In this document: positions 1-11,293 of the stretch, one piece after another
Numbering within the stretch: the first letter of the stretch is position 1
Layout: the number at the start of each line of letters is the position of its first letter
Source of the DNA: Linum tenue
Lineage: Eukaryota > Streptophyta > Magnoliopsida > Malpighiales > Linaceae
NCBI GenBank assembly: GCA_946122785.1
Contig: CAMGYJ010000010.1
Span: 51,274,162-51,338,161 of the forward strand
Direction of reading: 5' to 3'
DNA: 64,000 bases
Program-made: the position numbers and the translations under genes
Notes under the pieces: model-generated
What the model was told of the DNA's origin: nothing
The model's database searches: none
The model's input: only the letters and a program-made list of their open reading frames with translations

Positions 1-2298
1 AAGGTCTCTTTACATAATGAGTATTAACGTCGTGTTACGTAAAGAGCTAAGTTATTATGGAAGCCTTACGTAACGCTTCTAATTCCATAAGAATTAAAAA
101 AAGGAAAGGATAAAATAAGGAAACCAACCAAATGTGAAAAAGGAAAGAAAAAAATAAAATATGTAAATTGACAATGTGGTGACCGGCAACCCTTGTTGCC
201 GTTGCTTATTTACTTATTTTTTTAATCAATGGTTTACATTAAGTTTGATCGATTTAACGATTTAGATCTATACAAGTTACTTAACTTGAAATTATACCCA
301 AGTTATTGTAGGAGCCAGGAGGTCCCTAATTCTTATATGGAGTAAGCAAACTAATTGAGCATTTTGAATGAAAATATGGACGAAAAGAGATAAAAGTGTT
401 GTTTTGTTATGTGATGATACTTATATGGCTGTTTTTATATTTTAAACGTTTTAAACCTTTTTGTTACCATTTTGTTACATGCTACAATTTTGAACCATTG
501 CCACTTTTCACTTTGGATTTCATGTTTAGGTTTCATATACCAAAACTATTATTGCTTTCCATTCAAACATATGAAAACTCATGCTAAGCATTTTATTTGG
601 TTAATTGGATTTACTTGATTGAAATTCCCGGCTAGTTTAATTTAGATGATTTGATGCGTTAAAGAACATGTTAATCACTCAAACCAATTAACCAATATAT
701 TATATACATATATGATGTACTATGTTATTTTGATTGAATTTGAATGTCCAACTTTTAGGAACAATATGAGTGGGTCAAAATTGTTGTTGGTCTATTCAAA
801 ATTGTCATGCTGACTTTTAGCGTACAACAGAGTAAATCTAGGGCATCACATATCTTTGGTAAGAAAACACTATCTAGACCTCGGATGAACCAAAATTTTG
901 AAAATCATATTATACCATAACCCTTGATGACTGAACCTTATGTCTTAATTATCTAAATCATAGATCCTAAACACAAAGATGATGCATAATTTGTTGTGTA
1001 TATTTTGACGAATCATGACCGTCGATTATTGTTTCTAATTAAATGTATCTTAGTGTATGAGATTTATATAATTAAGATCTAGTTTTTAACCTTTAAGGAT
1101 TACGATATATTAATATGTCCCAAAGTCTAGGCAATTTAAGATCTATATTTTCTTTACTAAGACTATATCATATCTTTAATTTTACTATTGTCTCGATTTA
1201 GCAAGATGATAAGCCATCACCATCCCCAACATTATTAGTAGTTAACTAACTTGTGTGTGTTGTAAGTTTTTTTACACATAAATTAAATTAGATTAAATAT
1301 ATAGTACTTGATTCCAATTCCAAGATAGGCTGATAAGGTTCATGCATGTGTGCGCTTTGACAACTCCAACCCTCCATTTCTATATTACCGTCTAATACTA
1401 GTATGCATGGGATCAAGATCTCGCAAATCTTTTGCATCTTTGGCTTCCAACAACAAATGTTTTACTAATTAATTAATATCACTATAATAATAATAATAAT
1501 GTATAATTACTTTAAGCAAAAAATTGATGGGAACCCAAATTAAAAGGTTGACTTGGCAATATATTACTATTATCATTCTTGTCCTTTGTGAAGATTTCAT
1601 GAGATTTTATTCTCATTTGGGCCCGCAAATGGAATAATTTATAATTATCATTATCATGAATTGATCCACAAGCCCAATGAAGAACAGATCAAAGGACGCC
1701 ATCGAAGAAGAAACGTAGCGCTAGAGTATATATGGTGCAGTTGGAGATTAAGAGCTCATGAATCATGTTTGACCACGGAAAAGCCCTATTGAATCAAAGG
1801 AGACATTTATTAAGGATCACACACACTTGTGATTAAATTAATTATATCAACTGTGAAATGATACGTGTGGACAGTGGACCTTTAATCTTATATATATATT
1901 CAATACATGTAATGATTATCATTCACTAAGTTGCAGTGAAATTATTCAGTGGATATCATTATGGATTATTGCTTGAACAAATGGTGGGTGGAAAACGTTT
2001 GGTTCGTTGGTGGTATTTTAGGCAACAACATAATTTTTATGCGGTGGATTTGACATGGGATGGGAGGTATAGTGGATGATTGAACTCATCAAACTGGTCC
2101 TAATTCATCTCTAGTAAGTTTTTACGAGTAGGTGATTCTTAAACGATTCATTTAGTATGACGTTATTAGTTGTAAGTTGTTAGTTAACATTATGAATCCA
2201 CTCCGTTTATTAAACCTACCTTCTACTATGACCTATATAAGCTTCTACCGATCGTAATTAATCAACAAAATCAATTATTCAATCACTACTCACGGAAC
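1..2298. other. AT-rich intergenic region, no gene seen
   Basis: No open frame here has a recognisable protein motif, and the only frame over 60 codons (near 396-587) is low-complexity and hydrophobic without family features. I see no transposon ends. It is probably intergenic DNA at the edge of a neighbouring gene outside the window. Confidence 0.5.
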
Positions 2299-2775
2299 TA
2301 GGAATGGCAATGGGGCAGGTCCAGGGCGGGTTTCTTGGTACCCAGACCCGCCCCGTGGCAGGGCGGGTCCAGGGCAGGTAATTGATCACGGGTCGCGGGT
2401 CGGGGCAGGTCGACCCAATGGGTATGCAATTTATATGAAAAACATTAGAAATATTCGTTATTTTTATTATAAGACTAAGAAAACAAACAATATTATGACA
2501 ATTGTTGTTAAATTATTGGAGAAATTGAGGTTTTCACTAATTTACAACTTTATTATAGCTAAAATATGATGCAATAAAAGGAAAATTCAAAGTAATTTGA
2601 CTAAGATTACATGTAATTTAGACAAGAACGGGTCGAGAATGGGGCGGGTCAGGGCAGGTCGGGTCGATGAGACTACCCATGCCCGCCCCGCCCCGCCTAC
2701 GGGGCGGGTCCGACCCGCCCCAGAACAGGTCAAACAGGTCGGGTAAAACGGGTCAGGTCGAAATTGCCATCCCTA
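2299..2775. mobile_element. hAT-type MITE with 8-bp target duplication
   Basis: The element starts TAGGAATGGCAAT and ends ATTGCCATCCCTA, an inverted pair with one mismatch. It is flanked on both sides by CACGGAAC (2291-2298 and 2776-2783), a perfect 8-bp duplication as made by hAT transposases. Both ends are packed with GGGCGGGTC/GACCCGCCCC words, while the centre is AT-rich and has no transposase. It is therefore a non-autonomous element of 477 bp. The short open frame inside it is a by-product of the GC-rich end repeats. Confidence 0.9.
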
Positions 2776-2783
2776 CACGGAAC

Positions 2784-5700
2784 CCTACTCACCTAGAGTT
2801 ATATACAATATATGAGTCATTTATTCCATCCACATCAAATTCTGAAGTGAGCCCCACCCTCACCCCAACTCGTCGCTCAATTGCACCTCAGCCTTAATTC
2901 AAAAACTTGTAACCCCAATGTTGTCATACAAGTAAGATATATAAAGTGTAGTATTTGACGCGTGAATCACGTGTAAACCTATAGATAACGAATGGCCCAC
3001 CGATGATAACATTAGATTCTATGAAGATCGAGATACTCTATAATCCAACGCTAACGATCTCAACTATGATGTTGTAGTGTGGGCAACTTTGCACGGAACT
3101 GGATATCATAAAAAAGAGTTTTCAGCCCCTCTCTTTTAGTGTTAGTCTGTCATTAGAAATTTAGGATTTAGGAGTTGTTACACAAACACATTCAATACAG
3201 AGGGCCTGCACTATTTCGGCAGTTCATGGCACAGGTTGAGGTTGAGGAGTGGGAGCAGCATATATGCTTCGACTCCCCTGACTCTTCATAGAGGTGGTAA
3301 TGAGGCTTCTAGTTCCCCTGCAGATCAACGACACATGCATGCCAGCCAAGGATTCGACCGCAGGATATATAGGTGGCATTGGCTTTGCTGGTTTCTTTTA
3401 ATTAACACAGTGAGCTCCTCTTTGCTTTCAGCAAGCATTGCCCAGTTACGTACGTATTACTGATCTATTTATCATGGAGTCATTATCCATGAGCGAGTTG
3501 TTGCTCATGGAGGAGATATGCTTGGATGCGACGTCTTTTGTTTCTTTTGCTTGCAGTTTTAATTACTTATAAATTGTACAACAGGCTTGTCCTTTTTTTA
3601 GTTCCTACTAATGCACTTTCATTGAAAATTCGACTAGTTAACGACTGTCGCGTCTGATCATTAAGTGTCTTGTAGTATCTATGTTTTAGCCCATCTATGA
3701 AAATAAAACTTGTTGGAAAAATAAATTAGAGAGCAAAAATGGATCAATTGGGCCGTGAATATTGGGAATGGAGCAACGGACCCGTAATGTGAGGTCTGTT
3801 TTTGGGGAATAAAGAAGCCGTCAACCGTTTATGTGGGCTCAACCTTTTGGGCCCACGACGTCCAGTGTAGTTAAAACTGAATATCAATTTGGGTTGGGCT
3901 TTCCAGACAGGCTAGTAATAAATTAAGTCCAGTACGTTTATGTGGACACTTACTCTTCTCAATTGAATCAAAACTTTCATGATCAAATATTTGGTTAGGT
4001 AGATGAAGATTCTTTTAAGTAAATAATACCCCTCCATTTCGATCCATATAATATTATATTTTCAAAATTTTCATATTGTATGTTTTCTTACCTACTCTAC
4101 TCGTATCGTATCGTATCGTATAAAAATAAAATGAGCAAATCAATAAAATACTACTTCAACCTAAACCCAACAAAAGATTACTGTAACAAGTTTTTTCAAT
4201 GGTCGTCCTGCATTGCAGCTAGCTAGCTGTAGCTGGTGCCCACAAGTGTCTACCTTACCTTATATACAACTCATCATCATCATCACTAACCCTAAATTAT
4301 GCTATTGTCGCAATTAGACAAAACCAATTTTGCTTTCATTTGGACTATATATTTTTGTAGTATAAACAAATTACACACATGCATGTATAGGGGATACAAT
4401 ATTATTTGACTTAATTTCTTCGATGGAACTAATGCATCTAATTAATTAACTATCAAAACAATAGCAGAAGAATAGGAACAAGAAACGAGAATAATAATTT
4501 GGCAAGTCAAACGAGTTCCTCGCTATATGGCTGATATCCTAAATCATCACGTCCATCAATATATAATATAATATAATATAATATAGTAGCTAGCTTAGCT
4601 ATCTATCTCCAGTTGACCTTTTCCATTAATGTCAATGCTAAATATACAAAAGAAGGGTTAAATACGTTGTGCCAATTGTCAAACATATACATTTTCTTTT
4701 GCCGGTGTGTGGTTTTGTTTGTTACTTTTACATATGATCGCTTTGGATCTAGCAACTCTGTTGATTGAAAGGAGACAATTCATGTCTCCTCTACAAAGGG
4801 CTATTCTTGTTCACCTGCTGGGAGTTTTAGATCTAATCAATTATGTGATCGACAAGCTCATCGAAGTCAACCATATAACAATGAGCTTTTATTCATCAAA
4901 ATTACAACAAGTTATGGAGATATTCAAAATATGAACCATTTATTGGTAGATTCATTGATGTATAAAAGATTTAGTAATTAATCGTGCCCCCTATGCTCGG
5001 ATGGGTTACGACCAACACTGATGGCTCTGTTTTACAACACAGTTCAAAGTCCACATGTGGTCTCTAATTAGTCCAACTAATGTACAATTACTAAATCTTT
5101 TACTAATTAGAGACCATTTGGGTCGATGCTTGTGACCCTTCATGACGAATCTTGGAACATGTACTATTACAAGGACAAAGTCAAAAAAGAGTACTCTACG
5201 AATTGCAGCTAGCATGGAGTTAAGGCCACAGGAAAATCCAACTCCGGATTGACTCCTTAAACCCGCTCACTCTTAATGACAAAGCAAACAGAAAGTAATA
5301 GCAGATACCACAATTTGATACAAGAGTTTCACAAGCTCATGCAACAACAATGGGAGGTTGATATCTCTCATGTCTATTGGGAATGCAATAAGCTTTAGGT
5401 CTCCATGAGATTAAGATGCATTATTGGTTATTGTATGATACTATAGTCATTGGCCTTATAGTATTCCATATATACCAGCTCGAGATGTCCTTTAGACATC
5501 TCATATTCTAAAATAAAAGATTTAACAATCTAATAATCAGCTTAAAAATTGAGGTAATCGGGGGAGGGGATGAAGGAGACATATATTTCAATATTAGAAT
5601 TGAAGATTTCTTTCATTTACAATATCCATATGTACCATTATCAAGGCGCGCGGGCATGTGATTTGGAGAGTGGTTTGATAAGGTTTAATTTTTTATACAT

Positions 5701-6126
5701 GTGTATTCGTTTGTGGATTTTTCTTAAATTTGAGGAGCTTTTTTTTCAAAATGAAAAAGGCAATATAGAATTTATCCATCAAACTCGTGATTAATAAAAT
5801 CAACATTCATCATCCATATGGCTTAATTACCAACATCAACTGGTTCACTACGTTGTCTCCCTTTGCCAGTATTGCACAAATCATAAACCCTTGCTTCTTC
5901 TTCATCTTCAGAAAAACTCCACTCAGTATGTAAATTCATACGTTACGTATAGATATATTACCTATATAACATAAACCTAGCTAGCTACATTTTATTCATC
6001 TTCTCCGCTAGCTTAATTAACTCGACATATATGCATGAATGCATATGATGTTGATCTCTAGCTAATTACCAAATTTAAAACACGTACATGCATGACTAAT
6101 TAATCCTCCCTCCGTACGTGTTGGAT
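2784..6126. other. Intergenic region, unrecognised short frames
   Basis: Short frames near 3236-3463, 4707-4934 and 5006-5215 (minus) match no family I know. The region has pentanucleotide repeats (TCGTA units near 4099-4121, ATAAT units near 4560-4585). A perfect 14-bp inverted pair (5058-5071 with 5103-5116) and a second pair (about 4963-4979 with 5086-5102) form a small fold-back cluster. The end nearest 6127 should hold the 3' untranslated region of the GRAS gene. Confidence 0.4.
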
Positions 6127-7680
6127 CTATGTGGTGAACTTCCAAGCAGAAACCGAATGCAGGCGAGTGCCTTTCCATCCAAGAACCAAGCTCTTGTCAC
6201 CATCCCTCTCCACCGTACACAAATCCCGGCACCCAGCATTAATAATATTGTGATTGTGAATGACAAGCCTGGCCTGGTGGAAGCAAGACGAGCTCATCTC
6301 AACTTCCACCATTCCAAACCTCTTGAAGAAGAGCCTCCAGGCTCGAAGTGGCACGTTCCTCACGACCCTCTCTTCCCCCTCGCAGGCCACAATGTTCCTT
6401 ATGCTCTCCCCACAGTACACCGACTCCACAGCCATCCTGCAGTTGCAGTCATGATCGAAGTAGGCCTGGGTCGCGTCCAAGTAGGCGTTGAAGAAGTAGA
6501 GCGCCTCCATGAAGCGGGACCCAAACGCCGGGGAGTTGTGGTTGGCCTCCACCTCGGTCACCACCACCACATCAGGATCTATGCTCTTGATCGTTCCCAT
6601 GAGTTTGTCGAATTCGGTTGGTGACCTAATCAGCTTCCTCGGCACGTAATCCAAGTACACCGCCACGGCTTCCTCCTCTTCTTCATCGTCGTAGTCAGCA
6701 TGCAGGCCTAACATGTGGACCTTGAGATCGGAGAGCTCTGATACCATGACTATGTGAAAGGAGAAGGGCATGTTCAAGGTCGCGGCGAAACTGGCTAGCC
6801 TGTTGCCCGTTTCCTCCATCATCTGCTTCTGCCTAGAACTAGAACTAGAACTAGAATCATCCAGCTGAGACCCGACGGCAGTAATCTTGAGACGTTGAGG
6901 TGGAGAGGAAGAAGCAGCTAGGGCCGACATGAGGATGGTCCATTGAGCACCGTTTCTGAGGGAGAGGTCGATGATGTGAACCCTTTTCCTTTTGGGCCCC
7001 CCGGTGGTGACCTCGTCCACGATGGATTGTACCCCGGCGAATTGTGATGCTACGCCCATCGGAAGGCAACTCGCTAGCTGATGGATGTGCCTATCTACAC
7101 TAGATGAAGATGAAGACCAACCTCCAGCTGGTGGGCGTGGGGTTTGCGAATTGATCATCCTTTCTTGCAGGGCTTCCGAGAAATAGAAAACCAACCTCTG
7201 GATGGCGTTTCCTGCTGCGGAACAGGACCTCTTGCACTCCTTGAGAAGCGCGGCGGCTTGGTCGTAGTCGTTGCGGGCTACTCTATCGGAGGCGGCTACA
7301 AGGTTCTCCACCAGATCCACCATTTTCATGGCTTCTTGGGAAACCTCGTCGTCAGAATTACAAGTCAACATGTTGGACAAGTCATCATGAGAAGATGATG
7401 ATGAAGTAGATCTGCTGAGGTACCTTGCTCCGGCGATTCGGATCACTTCCTCCGAAGACAAGTACTGATGATCATGATGAAGATCGTGGCAGTCCATCCG
7501 GTGGAGCTTGGCAGTAGTAGTGATGACAAGGGAAGATGATGAATTAGGTGGATGCTTCTCAGGCAGCAATAAGTAGTTTGAGTAACTTGTGAAAGGATCA
7601 ACCACAATTTGTTCTTGCTGCTGGTGCTGGTGATGACGATGGCCTGCTGCAGCCTGGTTTGACACTGCTTGGGTACCCAT
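6127..7680 (-). CDS. GRAS family transcriptional regulator (RGL1-like, without DELLA motif)
   Basis: This is an intronless 517-residue protein. The GRAS domain fills residues about 118-517: leucine-heptad I (118-176), VHIID at 234-238 followed by LRNGAQW, a PFYRE-type region with TEVEANHNSP near 375-384, an RNIVACEGEER segment near 428-438, and a C-terminal SAW block ending GWKGTRLHSVSAWKF. The N-terminal part is low-complexity (Gln/His and Ser runs) and carries an EEVIRIAGARY motif (residues 77-87) that I associate with proteins annotated as DELLA RGL1-like. The DELLA and TVHYNP motifs are absent, so direct gibberellin-triggered degradation is unlikely. GRAS proteins act in the nucleus, usually as co-regulators of other transcription factors. 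An acidic run (DDEEEEE, 331-337) interrupts the PFYRE region. The Met at 7680 fits the family and a TATA-like site lies about 270 bp upstream. The family call is firm; the subfamily is inference. Confidence 0.92.
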   Translation of the reverse strand: MGTQAVSNQAAAGHRHHQHQQQEQIVVDPFTSYSNYLLLPEKHPPNSSSSLVITTTAKLHRMDCHDLHHDHQYLSSEEVIRIAGARYLSRSTSSSSSHDDLSNMLTCNSDDEVSQEAMKMVDLVENLVAASDRVARNDYDQAAALLKECKRSCSAAGNAIQRLVFYFSEALQERMINSQTPRPPAGGWSSSSSSVDRHIHQLASCLPMGVASQFAGVQSIVDEVTTGGPKRKRVHIIDLSLRNGAQWTILMSALAASSSPPQRLKITAVGSQLDDSSSSSSSRQKQMMEETGNRLASFAATLNMPFSFHIVMVSELSDLKVHMLGLHADYDDEEEEEAVAVYLDYVPRKLIRSPTEFDKLMGTIKSIDPDVVVVTEVEANHNSPAFGSRFMEALYFFNAYLDATQAYFDHDCNCRMAVESVYCGESIRNIVACEGEERVVRNVPLRAWRLFFKRFGMVEVEMSSSCFHQARLVIHNHNIINAGCRDLCTVERDGDKSLVLGWKGTRLHSVSAWKFTT

Positions 7681-7949
7681 AGGTGTCTCAGATTGCTTAG
7701 ATTATATAACAAATTAAGGAGCTAGCTAGCTAGCTAGCTAGTACTGTATTGCAATAATACACAATTATATAATTATGCGGCCGGGGATGGATTTTGGCAA
7801 CTGCGCAGAAAATTAATTAGTATGGATGAAAACAACATCCCCTCCCCAACAAAATAATAAACCACACCCTCTCTCTCCCTTTTATATATTGATTAAGACA
7901 ATATGTCGACGGAGGAAAGAAAGAATGAATGAATGAATGATTAACAAGC

Positions 7950-7957
7950 TATATATA
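7950..7957 (-). promoter_or_regulatory. Candidate TATA box of the GRAS gene
   Basis: TATATATA read on the minus strand lies about 270 bp upstream of the GRAS start codon. It would imply a 5' untranslated leader of roughly 240 bp. The leader contains a (GCTA)n run at 7721-7741. Support is position and sequence only. Confidence 0.35.
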
Positions 7958-7980
7958 AGCACTAGTCTTGCAAGGGGTTA

Positions 7981-8548
7981 AAGGATTTTGACAAAAATAA
8001 CCCGACAAATATATGCATCAGCAGATCGAAAGCCTCCTAACTTCTAATTGCAATTGATTTTAATTAAAGTAAATTAAGATGATCCCGGCCGCTTTGTAAA
8101 TATCAACAACCAATTGATGAGGTAATTACATTACAGCGCCAAGAAACTAGAAAATTGGTTCGGTTGCCATACTTAATTAAATAGCCAACCTCCTAACGAG
8201 ATCGGTTTGGTTCAGGTTAGCTTAGTTTAATGGGTAGAAGACCGGCCGGCCTCATTCTCTTATGAAACGGAACAAGCCAACTTTAGGTCAAACTCGCGTT
8301 TTACATTTTAAAAGATTACACTTAAACTTTTTTAAATCACCAAAACACTTCTACGTAGAATCGCGCTTTACACATACAATTGCAGTCAAATTCCACGCTT
8401 TAAAGATTAATAGCTTTTGTTTTACGTACGCTTCTAGTCACCAAAATGCTCATATATAAAATTACGATTTTGGCTGCATTGAATAGGTTAACATAGCATA
8501 ATGATCAGTGGTGGAGCTAGTGTGTACACTAGGGTGAGTTATATATAT
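7981..8548. other. Upstream region of the GRAS gene
   Basis: No gene seen. A segment starting CAGTGGTGGAGCTAG near 8505 resembles one end of the CAG-type hAT elements found near 46-48 kb, but I cannot find a matching second end. Confidence 0.3.
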
Positions 8549-8558
8549 CCTCCTAAAT

Positions 8559-10054
8559 GGGTTAATTGCATGGTTGGTCACTGAGATTACCAAAAACGTT
8601 CATGTTTGGTCACTAGAAATATTTAAATCCACTTTTGGTCACTAACTTTACAAAACCCGTTCACTTATGGTCACTCTCCGTTAGCTGCCGTCCAACGCCG
8701 TTAATGGCGTCCGTTAAGTGATGACGTGGCTGACGGATTCGCCTAATCAGCACCTTTTGACCCTAAAATTAACTGACCCGACCCGCCACGTCATTTAAAC
8801 CCTCCATGTCAGCTAAACCTAACCAAACCTCTAACCAAACCAGACCCGACCCAACCCACCAACAGAAACGACCCACCCGCCACTAAAAAAACCTAATTTC
8901 TAAAACTCTTCAGGCTGCTTCTCCATCCCGCGCCGCCTTCATCTTTCCCATTTTTCTTCCTTTCCACTCGTTTCATCGGCGACGAAGGAGGAATGGAGCC
9001 CGCCACACAGTGTGGTTGACTACAATGACTGAATGGAACGAGTGGAGAATCCACGACTGAATGGAACTGAATCATTCGGTGATGAATTGGACCAATGACT
9101 TTCTGATGCTGGATTCTCTATCCAATTTGGCATGTAAGGGTTTTGCGAACTCAGAAAGGTCCGACTTGTAAAATGAAACTTTGTCTTTCCAAAAAGCATA
9201 AAAAGGTAGCGCCTTTTGTGTGTTTTGGCCTTTGGGTGATTGGTTTCAGGAAACTCAATTGTTCATTAGCAAAAAAGGAGCTGCTTGCTTCCTTCAATGG
9301 GGTACGGTGAAAAACAGGGGAGAGAAAAAAGTTGGACACTTTTGAACATTGATCTTCCATGGTTCTTAACTATTAAGTCCCAAGAAAAATGAAAACCCAG
9401 AAGGTGAAATCCTTCATACTTTGATGGGTTGGAATCGAAAATGGGAAACTCGAACCAGAGACAAGTGTGGAAGAGGGGAAATTCATTCCAATCTACTTGG
9501 GTGTTGGAGCTTTTTTTTTCTTCTTTCACTCTGTTTTGTCCAAGGACAGAACAGGGGGAAGAGAAAACAGAGGCGATCGAGAGAGAAATGGAACAGTGAT
9601 GGTGTGAAGAGGTTTCATCGGCGGGCTCCATTCCTCCTTCGTCGCCGATGAAACGAGTGGAGAGGAAGAAAAATGGGAAAGATGAAGGCGGCGCGGGATG
9701 GAGAAGCGGCCTGAAGAGTTTTAGAAATTAGGTTTTGTTTAGTGGCGGGTGGGTCATTTCTGTTGGTGGGTTGGGTCGGGTCTGGTTTGGTTAGGTTTAT
9801 CTGACATGGAGGGTTTAAATGACGTGACGGGTCAGGTAAGTCAATTTTAGGGTCAAAAGGTGCTTATTAGGCGAATCCGTCAGCCACGTCATCACTTAAC
9901 GGACGCCGTTAACGGCGTTGGACGGCAGCTAACGGAGAGTGACCATAAGTGAACGGGTTTTGTAAAGTTAGTGACCAAAAGTGGATTTAAATATTTCTAG
10001 TGACCAAACATGAACGTTTTTGGTAATCTCAGTGACCAACCATGCAATTAACCC
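8559..10054. mobile_element. Mutator-like element with long terminal inverted repeats
   Basis: The left arm (8559 to about 9004) and right arm (about 9620 to 10054) are near-perfect inverted repeats of roughly 440 bp, beginning GGGTTAATTGCATGG. A 10-bp direct duplication CCTCCTAAAT flanks the element (8549-8558 and 10055-10064), which suits Mutator-like transposition (usually 9-11 bp). The unique centre (about 9005-9619) encodes no transposase, so the element is non-autonomous. All open frames inside are read-through of the arms or centre without motifs. Arms this long would form a stable hairpin if transcribed. Confidence 0.88.
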
Positions 10055-10064
10055 CCTCCTAAAT

Positions 10065-11293
10065 ATTTGGTTTTAGCTTATAAAGTGTGGATCATATATG
10101 GTAATTAGGTAGTGAATGATAAGATGGTAGGCTATTAATCCCCTCATCCAAAATCCGAGTTCAATCCCAATAACAGGGTGCATTAGCTTGCTAACCTCAT
10201 AAGCGTTGGAAAAAATGAAACCTCTGGTATTCAATGCAACCTGTAGAATTTAACACTCTTATTAAATATATTGAAGGGTGAAGGCACAGGGGAAAGGCGT
10301 GGAGGAAGATGACCCAAATCCCTCACCAAATCCATCATACAAACAAGCTAATGAAATGTATGTGGGAAAATACATATGGTTGACATTTTTTCCTGGGGTT
10401 TTGGTTGTAGCACTTAACCCCTTAGCTAAGTTACATATAGAAGAAGGTAGTTTTGGTCGATCCTATACAATTGCCCAATGAGTATCTGGTTGGATATGAA
10501 TATGAACATTTTTATTTTCCCAGGCACATGTTTTGATAAATATCCATGGTGTATGATGAGACAGGACAAAGTTTCCTCGTAATTTCTTCCATCCACCCTA
10601 GGAAAACCAACCATGGAAAATCCCCTTTTTTTATATATATTATATATATATAGGACATGAGCTTCAAAGTCTACAGAGGCGACAACAGTGTGTAGACACC
10701 TAATCTAATATATATTATTAATCATCATTTGGGTGGATTATAGGAAAGGAAAGAGCCTGTGCCCATGCCCAAGGGCATTGCTTGTGTTTTTGCTGGCCGG
10801 ATTATCATTCACGGAGAAGTCCCGGCTGCAGCCAGGTGTGAGTTCTGTTTGTGTATGCAACCGGCGAAGAGGGTATGGTTACCGACGTACGTATCTATTC
10901 ATCTGGTTTTTGCCTGTCTTATACTACCAATCCATGTTGCCTTCCTTAGCTTGCTTCGATGGATACAACTCTCTCTTGCAATGAGCACAATAAAAAGGTG
11001 CTCAATTTGGTGGGCGATCTCTCTGTATATGCATCGTTCGACTCTCATCTCAGCTATTCTATTTCTGTGCCACCAGAAATATCACACTAATACCACGTGA
11101 CTAATTACCTGGGCCGGCTGTTTTTAGTCCTGTTCCTCATCGTCATTGAGCATACGCTAGCTGCATATTCACATTCAAGCAGAGAACAATTAACAAACAT
11201 AATGTAAAAGTCCATTAACTTTGTAACGTTCTTCAGATAACGTTTGTTTCACAAAAGAACAGCAGCATGAACCTCTACCCTACTGCTTCGAAT
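10065..11293. other. Intergenic region between the Mutator-like element and the helicase gene
   Basis: Short frames at 10278-10481 and 10733-11100 have no recognisable motif. The last 200 bp before 11294 should contain the 3' untranslated region of the minus-strand helicase gene. Confidence 0.35.

Noticed and set aside
2667..2897. A 76-codon frame rich in Pro and Arg
   Set aside because: It reads through the repeat-filled end of a hAT MITE and its flank.
3236..3463. Small gene of 75 codons
   Set aside because: It has no motif, no clear promoter and a composition like surrounding DNA.
8505..8548. hAT element interrupted by the Mutator-like element
   Set aside because: CAGTGGTGGAGCTAG looks like an end, but no partner end appears on the other side of the insertion.
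8893..9651. Four frames of 60-121 codons on both strands
   Set aside because: They lie in the arms and centre of the Mutator-like element, and the arm frames mirror one another.
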